A DNA stretch of 64,000 bases from NCBI GenBank assembly GCA_020627535.1, contig JAHDGU010000015.1, forward strand, positions 1-64,000, given 5' to 3'. Below are positions 8,854 through 18,280 of the stretch, piece after piece. The notes beneath the pieces are model-generated. The model was not told where the DNA came from, searched no databases, and saw nothing but the letters and a program-made list of their open reading frames with translations. Position 1 is the first letter of the stretch; every line of letters starts with the position of its first letter. This stretch comes from Saprospiraceae bacterium. GTDB lineage: Bacteria > Bacteroidota > Bacteroidia > Chitinophagales > Saprospiraceae. Position numbers and translations under genes: made by a program.

Positions 8854-10227
8854 ATGGCTGTAAATCCCAAATCCCAAGCCTTTGGCTCTGAGCCATTGGG
8901 TAAGTTGCTTCGTCAGCAGGCGATACCATCGAGTATCGGGATATTGGTCATGTCCATATATTTCCTTGTCGATACATTTTTCATCGGGAGATTTATCAGT
9001 ACAGAGGGTATCGGTGCGATTACAGTGGTGATGCCAATCATCTTCCTTGTGGCTTGTATCGGAATGGGCCTGGGAGTCGGTGGTGCTTCGATAATCTCAA
9101 GAGCCATGGGCGCTGATGATTCTGTGAAGGCAAATCGAACCTTCGGGAATCAAGTCGGTATCACTCTCAGTGTAGCAGTAGGTATAGCCGTACTGGGTTT
9201 CATATTTACGGAAGAGATCCTCTGGATTTTTGGAGGGAAGGGGGACATTGCTGCTCCTGCTAAGGACTATTTTGAAATTGTTCTGATTGGATGTCCTTTT
9301 TTGGCTTGGGCCATGATGAGCAACAATGTCATTCGAGCAGAAGGCTTCCCCAAGATGGCCATGTTGACGCTGATCATTCCAGCTGTGATCAATGTGGTGC
9401 TTGATCCCATCTTTATCATCTGGCTGGATATGGGTATGAAAGGAGCAGGTTGGGCTACCGCTATTTCTTATATTGCCTGTGCTCTTTACACGGCGAGTTT
9501 TTTCATCTTTGGTCGTTCTGATCTTCAGTTGAGCTGGAAGGATCTGCTGCCAGACACCCCCATCGTCAAGGAAATGTTCTCCTTGGGATCGGTGACGCTG
9601 GCGCGCCAAGGTAGCGTCAGCTTGTTTTCGATCTTGCTGAATAATATGCTCTTTAAATATGGCGGTGAATTGGGCTTATCGATCTTCGGTATTATTAATC
9701 GATTTAATCTCTTTGCCATTTTCCCCATATTGGGGATCACTCAGGGCAGTGTACCGATCATCGGCTTCAATTATGGTGCGAGCAAGTGGCTTCGCGTCAA
9801 AAAGATGATTCGCTATTCTGTGAGATCGGCAACCATATCAGGCATTATCATATTCGCCATCATGATGCTTTGTACGCCTTACTTGGTCAAGTTGTTTACG
9901 ACGGATCAAGAATTAATCAAAGCTACTGTTCCAGCCATGAGATTTGTCTTTGTGATGACGCCAATCTTGTCCCTGAATCTCATCGGAGGAGCATATTATC
10001 AAGCAATTGGTAAAGCTACTCCTGCACTGTTTTTGACATTATCGAGACAGATATTTTTCTTGATTCCACTAGTAGTCATCATGCCTCTTTATTTTGGCAT
10101 AGATGGGATTTGGTACAGCTTTCCGATCGCGGACTTTAGTGCTTCTGCCCTTAGCTATATTTTCTTGAGTCGGCAGATCAAAACTCTCAATGGCAAGATA
10201 GATGCCTCTCCCTCAGCTGTCACGTAG
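8854..10227 (+). CDS. MATE-family multidrug/Na+ efflux transporter
   Basis: Inner-membrane antiporter of the MATE/MepA type, 457 residues with about twelve hydrophobic segments in two homologous halves. Typical signatures include the start of helix 1 (PSSIGILVMSIYFLVDTFFIG), GLGVGGASIISRAMG in the first half and NYGASKWLRVKKMIR in the second. Members extrude cationic drugs or metabolites against Na+ or H+. The substrate is not predictable here. The ATG at 8854 lies 15 bases after the hydrolase stop, so the two may share a transcript, although a TACCTTCG element (8840-8847) sits between them. Confidence 0.92.
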   Translation: MAVNPKSQAFGSEPLGKLLRQQAIPSSIGILVMSIYFLVDTFFIGRFISTEGIGAITVVMPIIFLVACIGMGLGVGGASIISRAMGADDSVKANRTFGNQVGITLSVAVGIAVLGFIFTEEILWIFGGKGDIAAPAKDYFEIVLIGCPFLAWAMMSNNVIRAEGFPKMAMLTLIIPAVINVVLDPIFIIWLDMGMKGAGWATAISYIACALYTASFFIFGRSDLQLSWKDLLPDTPIVKEMFSLGSVTLARQGSVSLFSILLNNMLFKYGGELGLSIFGIINRFNLFAIFPILGITQGSVPIIGFNYGASKWLRVKKMIRYSVRSATISGIIIFAIMMLCTPYLVKLFTTDQELIKATVPAMRFVFVMTPILSLNLIGGAYYQAIGKATPALFLTLSRQIFFLIPLVVIMPLYFGIDGIWYSFPIADFSASALSYIFLSRQIKTLNGKIDASPSAVT

Positions 10228-10245
10228 CTTGCTGGATAAATGTGC

Positions 10246-10734
10246 TCACTCTTTGATGAAAATAAAATCGACCTTGGCCTCGCCAGCAGATATTTGTGCA
10301 CGCAAAGTATCATTTGATCGCTGATAGACGATTTTCTTTGGAAATTCGTTTTCTGGATTCTCAGCAACGAAGCTCTTGTCTTGAGTCGATGTGATGGTGA
10401 AGAGAACTGTATCGAGTCCAGTGCCAACGATTCTGAGATAAGGCTTGTCGGAATCAAAAAGAAAATCCATCTCTTCACGAAATGTCGTATCGCCTCCTAT
10501 GGTGCTCACACCGATTCCGTGCAAAGAGCCATTCTTTTCGTGCCATATCTCTCGGGTCAGCTTTTCATTGCTAGTGGAGGCCCTTTGCCATGAGCCTGAT
10601 AGCCAGTCAAAACCCATGTCTGAAAAATGGGCCACTTCAATATTCTTGTTTCTATGCAACTCACCACCCTTTTTGGCGCAAGCCTGCATCAAAATCAATC
10701 CAAGCAAACAATAAAATATCCTACTCATCTCCAT
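10246..10734 (-). CDS. DUF6265-type lipoprotein
   Basis: A lipoprotein signal ends at the lipobox LMQAC, giving a mature protein of about 140 residues. The mature part carries the DUF6265 pattern: FDWLSGSWQR near the start, EIWHEKNGSLHGIG in the middle and the FPKKIVYQRSNDTLRAQIS block near the end. The family has no known biochemical role. Its start overlaps the end of creD by 14 bases, so it is probably the second gene of a creD operon. A second ATG two codons later is an equally good start. Confidence 0.8.
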   Translation of the reverse strand: MEMSRIFYCLLGLILMQACAKKGGELHRNKNIEVAHFSDMGFDWLSGSWQRASTSNEKLTREIWHEKNGSLHGIGVSTIGGDTTFREEMDFLFDSDKPYLRIVGTGLDTVLFTITSTQDKSFVAENPENEFPKKIVYQRSNDTLRAQISAGEAKVDFIFIKE

Positions 10735-12055
10735 GCAAGTTATACCAATCTATCCTTCTACTGGCCAACATGACAAATGAAAGAATAACAAATATACCGA
10801 TAGCGCCAACAAGAAGTGCATAGCTCTCGAGCTGAAGCAGGACATAGATATAGCCAAAGATGAAGATCATCAGCCCCATGAGGACGCCAACAGCCTTCAG
10901 ATTTTTGAAAAGCGGCATACTATAAAGACAGACCACAATCACGTGCGCTGACGCCGCGATCCAATAGCTCTGATTGAAGCCCATGTGCTCCGAGAGAGCA
11001 AGAAGCACAAGAAAGAACAAACTCATATTGAGACCCACAAGAATATAGCTCATAGGATGGATCGAAATGCGACGCCCGATCTCAAAGAAGAAGTAAACAA
11101 GAAATAGAAATGCGACGACCAAGAAACTATAGCGGGTGGCCCTGTGGTTTTTGAGGTAATGATCTACTGGCTTGATCAGCTCGACACCCACTGCACTGTA
11201 GTTGATATGGAAGTCTTTGTCCGACCATACTTGTGGATAGTTTCTATTGACAGATAGGACATGCCAGTCTGCCTCAAATCCTGGTGCGAGATCTGACCAG
11301 CGATCTGGGATCAGATGCCCTGAAAATTTCTTTGACGCCCACTGGCTTCTGAGATGAAAGTGATTTTCTTTACCTACGGGCTCTAGGTGGATAGACTTCG
11401 TTCCTTGTAGGATGATTTTGCCGCTGAAATCATATTGTTGAATGCCAGGATCAAGCCTGACCATACTATGCACACCTTGAGTTCCTTTGGATCCGGGAAT
11501 CCCCGCCCGGTACTCTATTTCCTCTTGATTCCAGCTCATAGTGAGACTCGTGTCTATTCCTCTGAGGTCAGATATCTCAAGATGGATTGCCGCCTGCTCC
11601 CACATGATGACGGAATTGTCTATGGTCAGGAGTTCGATTTCTTTCATGTCAAAACTGCCTTCGATATCGAGATCAGCCGTATAGAGGATGACTTCAAAAA
11701 TTCCACGTTGTCGCACTGTGTCCGCAAGTGTTCCCTCGATGCGCAGCTCGGCGGGCATCAATGTGATCTTGTGATCGGAGTAGTAGATTTCTCCTTCACT
11801 GTTGACATGCGTGGTGCGATACGGGATCTGTAGATAGGGGCCAGTGATCTGCTGTTCTGCACCCCACATTTGAGAGACTTCAGCCTCAGCACTGCTTGCA
11901 TTGTTTTGTCGCTCCCATACGAGCCTCGTTACCATGCTCTGAGGGATCATCATCAGAAGCAATATGATGAGTACGACGATCAGCTTTACAGCAAATGATC
12001 TTTTCAGCCATGCACTGAGCCTGTCGTAGGTAGAGTCTTTTGTCTTGGATTCCAT
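10721..12055 (-). CDS. creD: CreD-family inner-membrane protein
   Basis: CreD (inner-membrane cell-envelope integrity protein, PF06123-like). A cytoplasmic start leads to one membrane helix (about 22-42), then a large periplasmic beta-rich domain beginning SAEAEVSQMWG and GPYLQIPYR, then about five C-terminal helices (about 300-430) with the family IHPMSYILVGL stretch. In Proteobacteria creD is the main target of CreBC and influences envelope stress and colicin E2/beta-lactam tolerance. No creBC is visible here. Length matches the family. It is followed by an overlapping DUF6265 lipoprotein gene. Confidence 0.92.
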   Translation of the reverse strand: MESKTKDSTYDRLSAWLKRSFAVKLIVVLIILLLMMIPQSMVTRLVWERQNNASSAEAEVSQMWGAEQQITGPYLQIPYRTTHVNSEGEIYYSDHKITLMPAELRIEGTLADTVRQRGIFEVILYTADLDIEGSFDMKEIELLTIDNSVIMWEQAAIHLEISDLRGIDTSLTMSWNQEEIEYRAGIPGSKGTQGVHSMVRLDPGIQQYDFSGKIILQGTKSIHLEPVGKENHFHLRSQWASKKFSGHLIPDRWSDLAPGFEADWHVLSVNRNYPQVWSDKDFHINYSAVGVELIKPVDHYLKNHRATRYSFLVVAFLFLVYFFFEIGRRISIHPMSYILVGLNMSLFFLVLLALSEHMGFNQSYWIAASAHVIVVCLYSMPLFKNLKAVGVLMGLMIFIFGYIYVLLQLESYALLVGAIGIFVILSFVMLASRRIDWYNLHGDE

Positions 12056-12149
12056 CTTTCTTGTTTTATATCCTCGAAGCTAGGGCGAGCATCGACAAGA
12101 TAGCAGACTCCTTGATTATACGCAGGGATTCATCGATTATTTGATGAAA

Positions 12150-13148
12150 TCATGCCCTGACCTTCTTTGAAATGCTCTCGATTTCTTCGATGATTTGTGC
12201 TGTCTCATCTGGATAGTTTATCCTGACGACAGGAAGTTCGTCGATCCATCTGTCTAGGGCCTTATATGCTGAGGGGTCCCAAGCTTTCAATGATGTGACT
12301 CCCAATTGGGACAAGGCCGCGGCATTACATTGCTGTTCGTACTGACCCTTCATCGGGAACACAACCAGGCTTTTCCCAAGAAATAGCGCTTCACTTGGTC
12401 CCTCAAATCCTGCGCCCATCAGCACACCGCTACAATTTTCTAGACTCTCAAGCTAGTGCTCTTGCCCTACTGGGTTGACAATGATGTTTCTTTGACGGAC
12501 TACCTTGCTTACGGACTTATCGAAAATATGCCAGTTCAGATGGTCATATTTTCGCACTAACTGAGTAATTTTTTGCCAGTGAAGAGAAGGCAAGTATACC
12601 GTGATGTGACCACTGTTTACAGGCTTCAGACTTCGGATTGCACTCCTGATAATAGGAGTTCTTATATAGTCACGTTATCGATCAAAGTGAAAGCCTATCC
12701 TATAGTCGGATGGGGCATATGATCTTAGGAATTTTCTGAAAAGTGAGTTGTTGTTGCCCTTCATTGGGCAGTTTGGGCTGAGTAATGCACATTGATGGCT
12801 GAGGGCTATAGAGGGCACGCCTTGCTGTCTCGCTGCCCAGGCGGAGACTGGCTCAAAGTCCGAAATTACAAGGTCGTACGGACGCATATCTAATGCTCGG
12901 ACATCTTTCAAGAGCTGAAAGAACTTCATCTGCCTCCAGCTTTGCCAATAGTTGATTCCTCCATTGCGCCCTAAAACGTAGCTGGCACCGTGAAAGCGGA
13001 ATCTTATTTGTGCCTCTATCTTACATTGTGCCTGTGTGCCACTGAGAAGGCAATCGACTTCATGTTTTTTTGCAAGTTCTGGTAAAATTTCTTTAGCTCG
13101 GCATATGTGTCCATTTCCAGTAGCTTGCATCCCATAGAGAATTTTCAA
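12150..13148 (-). pseudogene. GT-B glycosyltransferase gene interrupted by two in-frame stops
   Basis: Read through, this is one 332-codon frame for a MurG/GT28-like glycosyltransferase (PF13528 type). The N-terminus has MQATGNGHICRA (nucleotide-sugar glycosyltransferase start), the middle has LVISDFEPVSAWAA, and the C-terminal part has GVLMGAGFEGPSEAL, the sugar-donor site. A TAA at 12675-12677 and a TAG at 12453-12455 interrupt it. Both lie in the same frame, no frameshift is needed, and the sequence between them reads as normal protein (for example RDYIRTPIIRSAIR and VNSGHITVYLPS). Its start overlaps the phosphoesterase stop by four bases. The N-terminal piece alone (157 residues) lacks the donor domain and should be inactive. 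Confidence 0.88.
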
Positions 13149-14002
13149 AGCAGGTCAAGTAGCGTAGAAGTGGTCATTTGATCTTCTTTACCGGCATCAC
13201 TTGGCTCTCTGCTTGGAAGATAGTGATGATGGAGTCGCCATTCTCCATAGGAATATTCGAGTGCCGTCAGGTTTTCTACCCAGTCACCACTATTCATGTA
13301 GCGTACACGACCTTTTGGGAGGACGACATCCTTGATAGTGGGTTGATGGATATGTCCGCATATGACGAAGTCATAGCCTTTATTGATCGCAAGTTCACAT
13401 GCCACCTCTTCAAAGGATTGGATATAGGAGACAGCTTTTTTGGTCTTGGCCTTGATCGCTTTTGAGAATGAGTATGGTTCTTTTCCAAATCGTTCCAGCA
13501 GCAGGTTTAGAAGTCTATTGATCCGAATGAGGAGATCATAGCTTTTACCTCCGAGCTTGGCAAGCCACTTTGCATGTTGTATGCTGGCATCAAACACGTC
13601 TCCATGAAAAATCCAATATTGCTTCCCTGAGATTCTCAGAAATAATTGATCTTGTACTTGAATATTCCCCATCTTGATATCTCCAAATTTCCTGAGCAGG
13701 TCATCGTGGTTGCCAGAGAGGTATGTGACTTTCGTTCCCTTTGATGCAAGATGTACGATCTGTTTGATCACCTTTAGGTGCTCTTCTGGAAAGTAGTTTT
13801 TCTTGAAGTTCCACATGTCAATAATATCACCATTGAGAATCAAGCTTTCTGGCTTAATGCTCTTGAGATAGTCGAGCAGTTCTCTGACATGACAGCCGTA
13901 TGTTCCTAGATGCAAATCAGATAGGATGACGACTGATACTTCTCTTCTTGTCATATGCTGTGTACTGTAGGCATGTCTCACTTCATCGCCGTATGCATAC
14001 AA
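13145..14002 (-). CDS. LpxH-like metallophosphoesterase
   Basis: Calcineurin-like phosphoesterase resembling UDP-2,3-diacylglucosamine pyrophosphatase, an early lipid A step. All metal motifs are visible in order: SDLHLG, NGDIIDMW, SGNHDD, FHGDVFD and CGHIHQP. The family's central helical region (about 130-200) is present. Bacteroidota usually encode several of these, so this may be a paralogue acting on another nucleotide-lipid rather than the housekeeping LpxH. It is the first gene of a two-gene unit with the broken glycosyltransferase. That pairing suggests a former role in glycolipid or envelope sugar metabolism. Confidence 0.85.
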   Translation of the reverse strand: MYAYGDEVRHAYSTQHMTRREVSVVILSDLHLGTYGCHVRELLDYLKSIKPESLILNGDIIDMWNFKKNYFPEEHLKVIKQIVHLASKGTKVTYLSGNHDDLLRKFGDIKMGNIQVQDQLFLRISGKQYWIFHGDVFDASIQHAKWLAKLGGKSYDLLIRINRLLNLLLERFGKEPYSFSKAIKAKTKKAVSYIQSFEEVACELAINKGYDFVICGHIHQPTIKDVVLPKGRVRYMNSGDWVENLTALEYSYGEWRLHHHYLPSREPSDAGKEDQMTTSTLLDLL

Positions 14003-14103
14003 AGCTCTGTACGGAATGTAATGTAATGGTGAACAAGTTGTTACCAGTGTGTGATTTACATATTTTATTTATTCGTATATGAAAGTGGCGATAAGGCAAA
14101 CAT

Positions 14104-14179
14104 GCGCCATTATGGCATGCATTGATCGCATTGAGCGCCATTATGGCATGTTTTTTCATGGCTTTCGCCAAAAAGGCAC
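14104..14179. repeat. Three phased direct repeats upstream of hsp20
   Basis: GCGCCATTATGGCATG occurs exactly twice (14104-14119, 14135-14150). A degenerate third copy, CGCCAAAAAGGCAC, starts at 14166, so the CGCC cores are spaced 31 and 30 bases. Each copy is nearly palindromic (GCCAT-TA-TGGC). The array lies in the 222-base gap between the divergent phosphoesterase and heat-shock genes, about 70-145 bases before the hsp20 ATG. That is a plausible operator position. Confidence 0.75.
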
Positions 14180-14248
14180 GTATACTACCGCTGGCACCAG
14201 AATTGATCTAGCTGGGGTACATTATTGATCGTAAAAACACAAAAGAAA

Positions 14249-14689
14249 ATGACACACAAGAAGACACATCACAAGGGAAGATTTAATCCTTGGAATCTGG
14301 ATCATCTCATCAATGAAGTACTTAATACCAACCTTGGTGATATCGTCACCAACAATGCTGACTTTGTCCAAAAGACACCACCCATCAATGTGGTCGAATC
14401 CGCAGAGTACTTCAAGCTAGAGATGGCAGTGCCTGGCCTATCAAAGAAAGATGTCGCCATCAAAGTCGACGGAGATACGCTGACGCTATCCGCGGATACG
14501 GCACATGAAATTTCAGAATCTGAAAAGTGGAGGCTCAAGCAATTTTCCTTTGGGAAATTCAAAAGGACGTACAAGATCCCCAAGACAGTAGATCTTAAGC
14601 AGATCAAGGCTCACATGTCTCATGGAATTCTGAGTATCACCATGCACAAAAAAGCCAAAGAAGCGCCGATCAATGTAGAAATCTCCTAA
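14249..14689 (+). CDS. Small heat-shock protein, Hsp20/alpha-crystallin, copy 1
   Basis: ATP-independent holdase chaperone. The alpha-crystallin domain spans about residues 42-140 with EMAVPGLSKKDVAIKVDGDTL near its start and the terminal strand HGILSITM. A C-terminal PINVEI resembles the I-x-I tail used for oligomer assembly. The N-terminus is short and basic (MTHKKTHHKGRF). I choose the ATG at 14249 over an upstream TTG at 14225 because it fits family length. A second hsp20 follows 34 bases later, so both are probably co-transcribed from the repeat-bearing region upstream. Confidence 0.92.
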   Translation: MTHKKTHHKGRFNPWNLDHLINEVLNTNLGDIVTNNADFVQKTPPINVVESAEYFKLEMAVPGLSKKDVAIKVDGDTLTLSADTAHEISESEKWRLKQFSFGKFKRTYKIPKTVDLKQIKAHMSHGILSITMHKKAKEAPINVEIS

Positions 14690-14723
14690 ATACTTTTATT
14701 CAACCATAAGACACAATTAAATT

Positions 14724-15164
14724 ATGAAACCAGTCAGGTATCACAGCCTCAAGCCATATGCTCCTTCTTTTAGCAGTTTTTTCGATGATTTTTTCACAAA
14801 AAACATCAGTGAATTCGTCGGACACGATTACAAGTCAAGCATACCAGCGATTAACATCCTGGAGGACGAAGATCACTACACGATTGAACTTGCAGCACCA
14901 GGCTTGCAGAAGTCAGATTTCAACATCAAGGTAGAAAACAACCATCTTGTCGTCAGTGTGGAAAAGGACTCCGATCAGGAAGCCAACTTGGCTAGCTATC
15001 GCAGACAGGAGTTTTCTTACTACAAGTTTCAGCGAAAGTTCTTTTTGCCGAAAGGCATCAAAAAAGATAAAATCAATGCGAGCTATGACGCAGGTATTCT
15101 CAGTGTGAATCTGCCCAAGTCAGAAGACATCAAGGCAATTGCGCGCACCATTGAGATCAAGTAG
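14724..15164 (+). CDS. Small heat-shock protein, Hsp20/alpha-crystallin, copy 2
   Basis: Second holdase chaperone, 146 residues. The N-terminal arm reads APSFSSFFDDFF. The alpha-crystallin domain (about 38-138) includes ELAAPGLQKSDFNIKVENN and DAGILSVNLPK. It shares the general plan of the first copy but differs in the N-terminal arm, so the pair may form mixed oligomers. A strong terminator lies directly downstream, which suggests a bicistronic heat-shock unit. Confidence 0.93.
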   Translation: MKPVRYHSLKPYAPSFSSFFDDFFTKNISEFVGHDYKSSIPAINILEDEDHYTIELAAPGLQKSDFNIKVENNHLVVSVEKDSDQEANLASYRRQEFSYYKFQRKFFLPKGIKKDKINASYDAGILSVNLPKSEDIKAIARTIEIK

Positions 15165-15190
15165 TAATTTTTGTTTTTCGTGATATTGGG

Positions 15191-15224
15191 GCCTCATCTT
15201 CCATCAGGGAGATGGGGCTTTTTT
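15191..15224 (+). terminator. Rho-independent terminator of the hsp20 pair
   Basis: A 12-base stem (15191-15202 with 15207-15218, two G-T pairs) and an ATCA loop are followed by six T residues. The right arm also encodes the last codons of the converging acetyltransferase gene, and its stop codon lies in the loop. Confidence 0.85.
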
Positions 15225-15719
15225 GATGATGAAGATATCATCCGTGACACCCGATCGATGGTATTCCCAGCCTTGAGATAAGTACCACTGATATGCAAAG
15301 TTTTCTTTGTCGACACTGAGACTTAGTTGTTGCCAGCCTCGTTTCCATCCTTGCTGGACCAGTGCTTTGAGCAGACAACTGCCAATCCCATTTCCACGAT
15401 GTGCGCGATCTACACTGATGGTGAGCTCTGGTGTCTGGTCATCGACATATGCATGTCCAGGATCATCTCCTGTCAGAAGATTGAACCACGCGGCGCCTAC
15501 GGTATTGTCGTTCACTCTTGCTACGATTCCAAAGTCTTTTTGACCCCAGCCAGCATAGTATTTCCTCCACTCTGCAGTGTCCAGTATGTCGCGAGGAAAT
15601 GGAGGGCTTCCCCTTCTCACATAGAGTGCTTGGTAGAGATATTCTTTTCTGAGCTCTTCATCAGAGACACTCATGAGACTGAGTTCAATGTTGATATGAT
15701 CTTTAGGTCGGAAATCCAT
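15204..15719 (-). CDS. GNAT-family N-acetyltransferase
   Basis: Acetyl-CoA dependent acetyltransferase, 171 residues. The core GNAT fold covers about 70-165. The acetyl-CoA pyrophosphate loop appears as RGNGIGSCLLKALVQQG, and the final beta strand as YLSQGWEYHR. The substrate is unknown. It stands alone, converging on the hsp20 pair, with its 3' end built into the hsp20 terminator. Confidence 0.88.
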   Translation of the reverse strand: MDFRPKDHINIELSLMSVSDEELRKEYLYQALYVRRGSPPFPRDILDTAEWRKYYAGWGQKDFGIVARVNDNTVGAAWFNLLTGDDPGHAYVDDQTPELTISVDRAHRGNGIGSCLLKALVQQGWKRGWQQLSLSVDKENFAYQWYLSQGWEYHRSGVTDDIFIIKKAPSP

Positions 15720-15825
15720 AGGGTGTTTTGATATTGGATCGTTATGAGAACTTAGCGAGCTTTAGGGTGTTTCCTTGACTATTCGAAAACGAAGTCTGTA
15801 CATCTAGCTAGATTGAATCTTTGAA

Positions 15826-17856
15826 TTGAATTTGAGACCTTGGTTGAGCATAGTATTACCCGTATTTCTTGTCATCTCTTCGACAAGTCTATGCGTCGCG
15901 TCTGATACTGAAGATAGGATCTTAGCCTTGTGTGCCGAAGCAGAAAAAAAGAAAAGTTCTAACCCAGCAAAGTTTCAAGAGCTTGTCCGTGAGGCACATA
16001 GCTTGCTCACTGAGGAAACTAGTCTTGAGATCCAAGCCGAGGTCTACAATCTACTGGGATTCAATGGAGTCTTGACCAAAGATCGGAGCTCTGGACTGGA
16101 ATACCTACAAAAGGCTGAGGACATCGCAATCCAATTGGATGATCAGTCTCTCTTGGCCAAGATATACCATCATCGAGGATTAAACTTTTATATGCTAGGT
16201 CTATATCCCCGAGCAGCAGACAGTTATACACAAGCCGCAAAAATCAATCTTGACCAAGGAAACACAAGGCTGCTCCTGCAACAGTACAATAATCTGGCGC
16301 TTGTTCAGCGAGAAATGGGGAACTACGACGAAGCTTTGCGCTATTTGGACAAGATGGACGCCAGCGCTCTGAAGGGAGATAGCACTGAGTTGAATTTGTA
16401 TCGGGTGAGATCTGCGGCCAATCGGGGATATATCTACATTGATCAAGGGGAGTTTGAAAAATCTCGTGAGCTGCTACACGAGGCATTGACTTTATCCAAG
16501 GAGATAAAGGACAGCTTCGCTATTACGGTCGCTTACACGATTCTTGGCGAATCTAATCTTGGTTTGGGAGAGTATGAGAAGACTACAAGCTATATCGATA
16601 GCGCTATACATCTTTCAGAGAAGATTGGCTATACCGATGGAAAGACCACCTCATTAGTCGTCAAGGCGAGGACTTATCTTGCAAAAGGGGAGTATGATCG
16701 AGCCTTAGAGCAGGTCGAGATATTCAGCAGTGAAATTGACCAAAGAGGACACAGGGATTTACCAGATATGTTGAATATCAAGTACTTATCCTACAAGGGA
16801 AAAAATGATCTTGCAAGAGCCCTTACCTCCTTGGAGGAGCTGAGCGAATTGCGCCAAGCAAATGCTTCTGACGGAGACAAACAGCGCATCCGAGATCAAC
16901 AACTAGACCTTATCGACTATGAGCGAAAGATCGAAAGTGCCGTAGCTCAGGCCAAAGCAGATGCCAATGAAAGTTTGCTTTCTGCTCAGAGAAAGCTCAC
17001 CAGTGCGGCACTGGTTGCGGTCTTATTTTTTTTCCTCACCACCGCACTCTTCTATTGGCTGCAGCGAGATCGAAAGCGATTTGGAGATGAGCTTCAGGTG
17101 GCGATTGACGCCCAGACTGCCGAGCTTAAGCAATCCAATACTGAGCTAGAGCAGTTCGCATATGTAGCATCGCACGACCTGCGGCAGCCACTCACGACGA
17201 TCAAGGGCTTTACCCATCTCATGGAGAGAAGGCTACAGCTGTCAGAGAACCAAGATGCAAAACTGAGCTCTTACTTGATGCGCATATCGGATAGCAGCGA
17301 CAGGATGATGGCCCTCATAGAGGATACCCTATCATTTACCAAGCTTGAGAATATTAAGTCCATACCAGCTGAGGATGTGAATCTGGAACTGGTATTGACA
17401 CGGACTCGACAGTCACTTCATCAATATTGCCTCGATCGAAATGCTCAGATCAACTCTCCAGAAACACTTCCTATCATCACGTCCAATGCTGCGATGATGC
17501 AGATGCTCTTTAAAAACCTGGTCGAAAATGGTCTGAAGTATAATGACAAAAAACAGCCTATTGTGACATTGGGCTATGCAGATCGTGAAGACCATCATAT
17601 TTTAAGGATTAGTGACAATGGCATAGGAATCTCGTCAGATAGTCATGAAGAGGTCTTTGGGATGTTTAAAAGACTTCATACACAGGATAAGTATGAAGGC
17701 ACTGGAATAGGTCTCGCGATATGTAAAAAAATTGTAGAGCTCCTAAATGGTAGGATAGAGCTGGACAGTGTGCCAGGTGAGGGATCGACTTTTACCATCT
17801 CTTTGCCCAAGATGACAATGAATGGAAAGAAAGAGACAGATATTATTCCTCGATGA
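15826..17856 (+). CDS. TPR-containing sensor histidine kinase
   Basis: Membrane sensor kinase. A signal peptide (1-25) leads to about seven TPR-like helical repeats (about 40-340, for example YNNLALVQREMGNYDEALRYL) that should lie in the periplasm. A coiled region and one membrane helix (about 388-410) follow, then HisKA with phosphoacceptor H450 in ASHDLRQPL, and HATPase with NLVENGLKYND (N box), DNGIGI and GTGIGLAICKKI. A TTG start at 15826 is used because it gives an intact signal peptide. The downstream receiver gene overlaps it by 35 bases. The TPR ectodomain suggests sensing through a protein partner. Confidence 0.9.
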   Translation: MNLRPWLSIVLPVFLVISSTSLCVASDTEDRILALCAEAEKKKSSNPAKFQELVREAHSLLTEETSLEIQAEVYNLLGFNGVLTKDRSSGLEYLQKAEDIAIQLDDQSLLAKIYHHRGLNFYMLGLYPRAADSYTQAAKINLDQGNTRLLLQQYNNLALVQREMGNYDEALRYLDKMDASALKGDSTELNLYRVRSAANRGYIYIDQGEFEKSRELLHEALTLSKEIKDSFAITVAYTILGESNLGLGEYEKTTSYIDSAIHLSEKIGYTDGKTTSLVVKARTYLAKGEYDRALEQVEIFSSEIDQRGHRDLPDMLNIKYLSYKGKNDLARALTSLEELSELRQANASDGDKQRIRDQQLDLIDYERKIESAVAQAKADANESLLSAQRKLTSAALVAVLFFFLTTALFYWLQRDRKRFGDELQVAIDAQTAELKQSNTELEQFAYVASHDLRQPLTTIKGFTHLMERRLQLSENQDAKLSSYLMRISDSSDRMMALIEDTLSFTKLENIKSIPAEDVNLELVLTRTRQSLHQYCLDRNAQINSPETLPIITSNAAMMQMLFKNLVENGLKYNDKKQPIVTLGYADREDHHILRISDNGIGISSDSHEEVFGMFKRLHTQDKYEGTGIGLAICKKIVELLNGRIELDSVPGEGSTFTISLPKMTMNGKKETDIIPR

Positions 17857-18193
17857 CGATGGTACGACCAATTTTTATCATCAAGAGCTGATTGAGACTC
17901 TCGATGACTGGTCAGGAGAATGCAAGTTCTGTATAGAGCCAGAAGCTGCGCTGGAGTTGATGAAGAAGGACGACTTTGACGTACTCTTTCTAGATATCAA
18001 TATGCCTCGTATCAGTGGATGGGAGTTTCTGGATATCATCGCTGATAAGTTGACACGACTTCCGCGTATTTACATGCTCTCTACTTCTATAGATCCTCGC
18101 GATCATCAGCGAGCAGAGTCACATGCTCTGGTCACGGCCTTTTGCGCCAAGCCGCTCGCTCCTTCTCAGCTTGGCGAGCTCATTGCTATTTGA
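17822..18193 (+). CDS. Single-domain response regulator
   Basis: Stand-alone receiver (CheY-like), 123 residues. The acidic pocket DDD is at 11-13, phosphoacceptor D58 sits in VLFLDINMP, a T/S switch lies in MLSTS, and the lysine is in FCAKPLAP. There is no output domain, so it acts by protein contact or within a phosphorelay. It starts inside the last 35 bases of the TPR kinase in another frame, which makes that kinase the obvious partner. The next gene is a convergent sigma factor. Confidence 0.9.
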   Translation: MERKRQILFLDDDGTTNFYHQELIETLDDWSGECKFCIEPEAALELMKKDDFDVLFLDINMPRISGWEFLDIIADKLTRLPRIYMLSTSIDPRDHQRAESHALVTAFCAKPLAPSQLGELIAI

Positions 18194-18211
18194 TCACTTC
18201 CTTCACACTTT

Positions 18212-18253
18212 GAAAAAAAGAAGCCTGAGTATAGCAATTGCTACACTCAGGCT
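18212..18253 (-). terminator. Rho-independent terminator of the sigma-factor gene
   Basis: AGCCTGAGT (18222-18230) pairs with ACTCAGGCT (18245-18253), with a further TAGC/GCTA pairing in the loop. On the minus strand it is followed by a run of seven T (18213-18219), so it ends the sigma gene. Confidence 0.85.
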
Positions 18254-18280
18254 CAGTGTCATAGGTCTAGGATTATTGAA

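Noticed and set aside
9097-9609. 170-codon minus-strand frame
   Set aside because: Antisense shadow of the MATE transporter gene.
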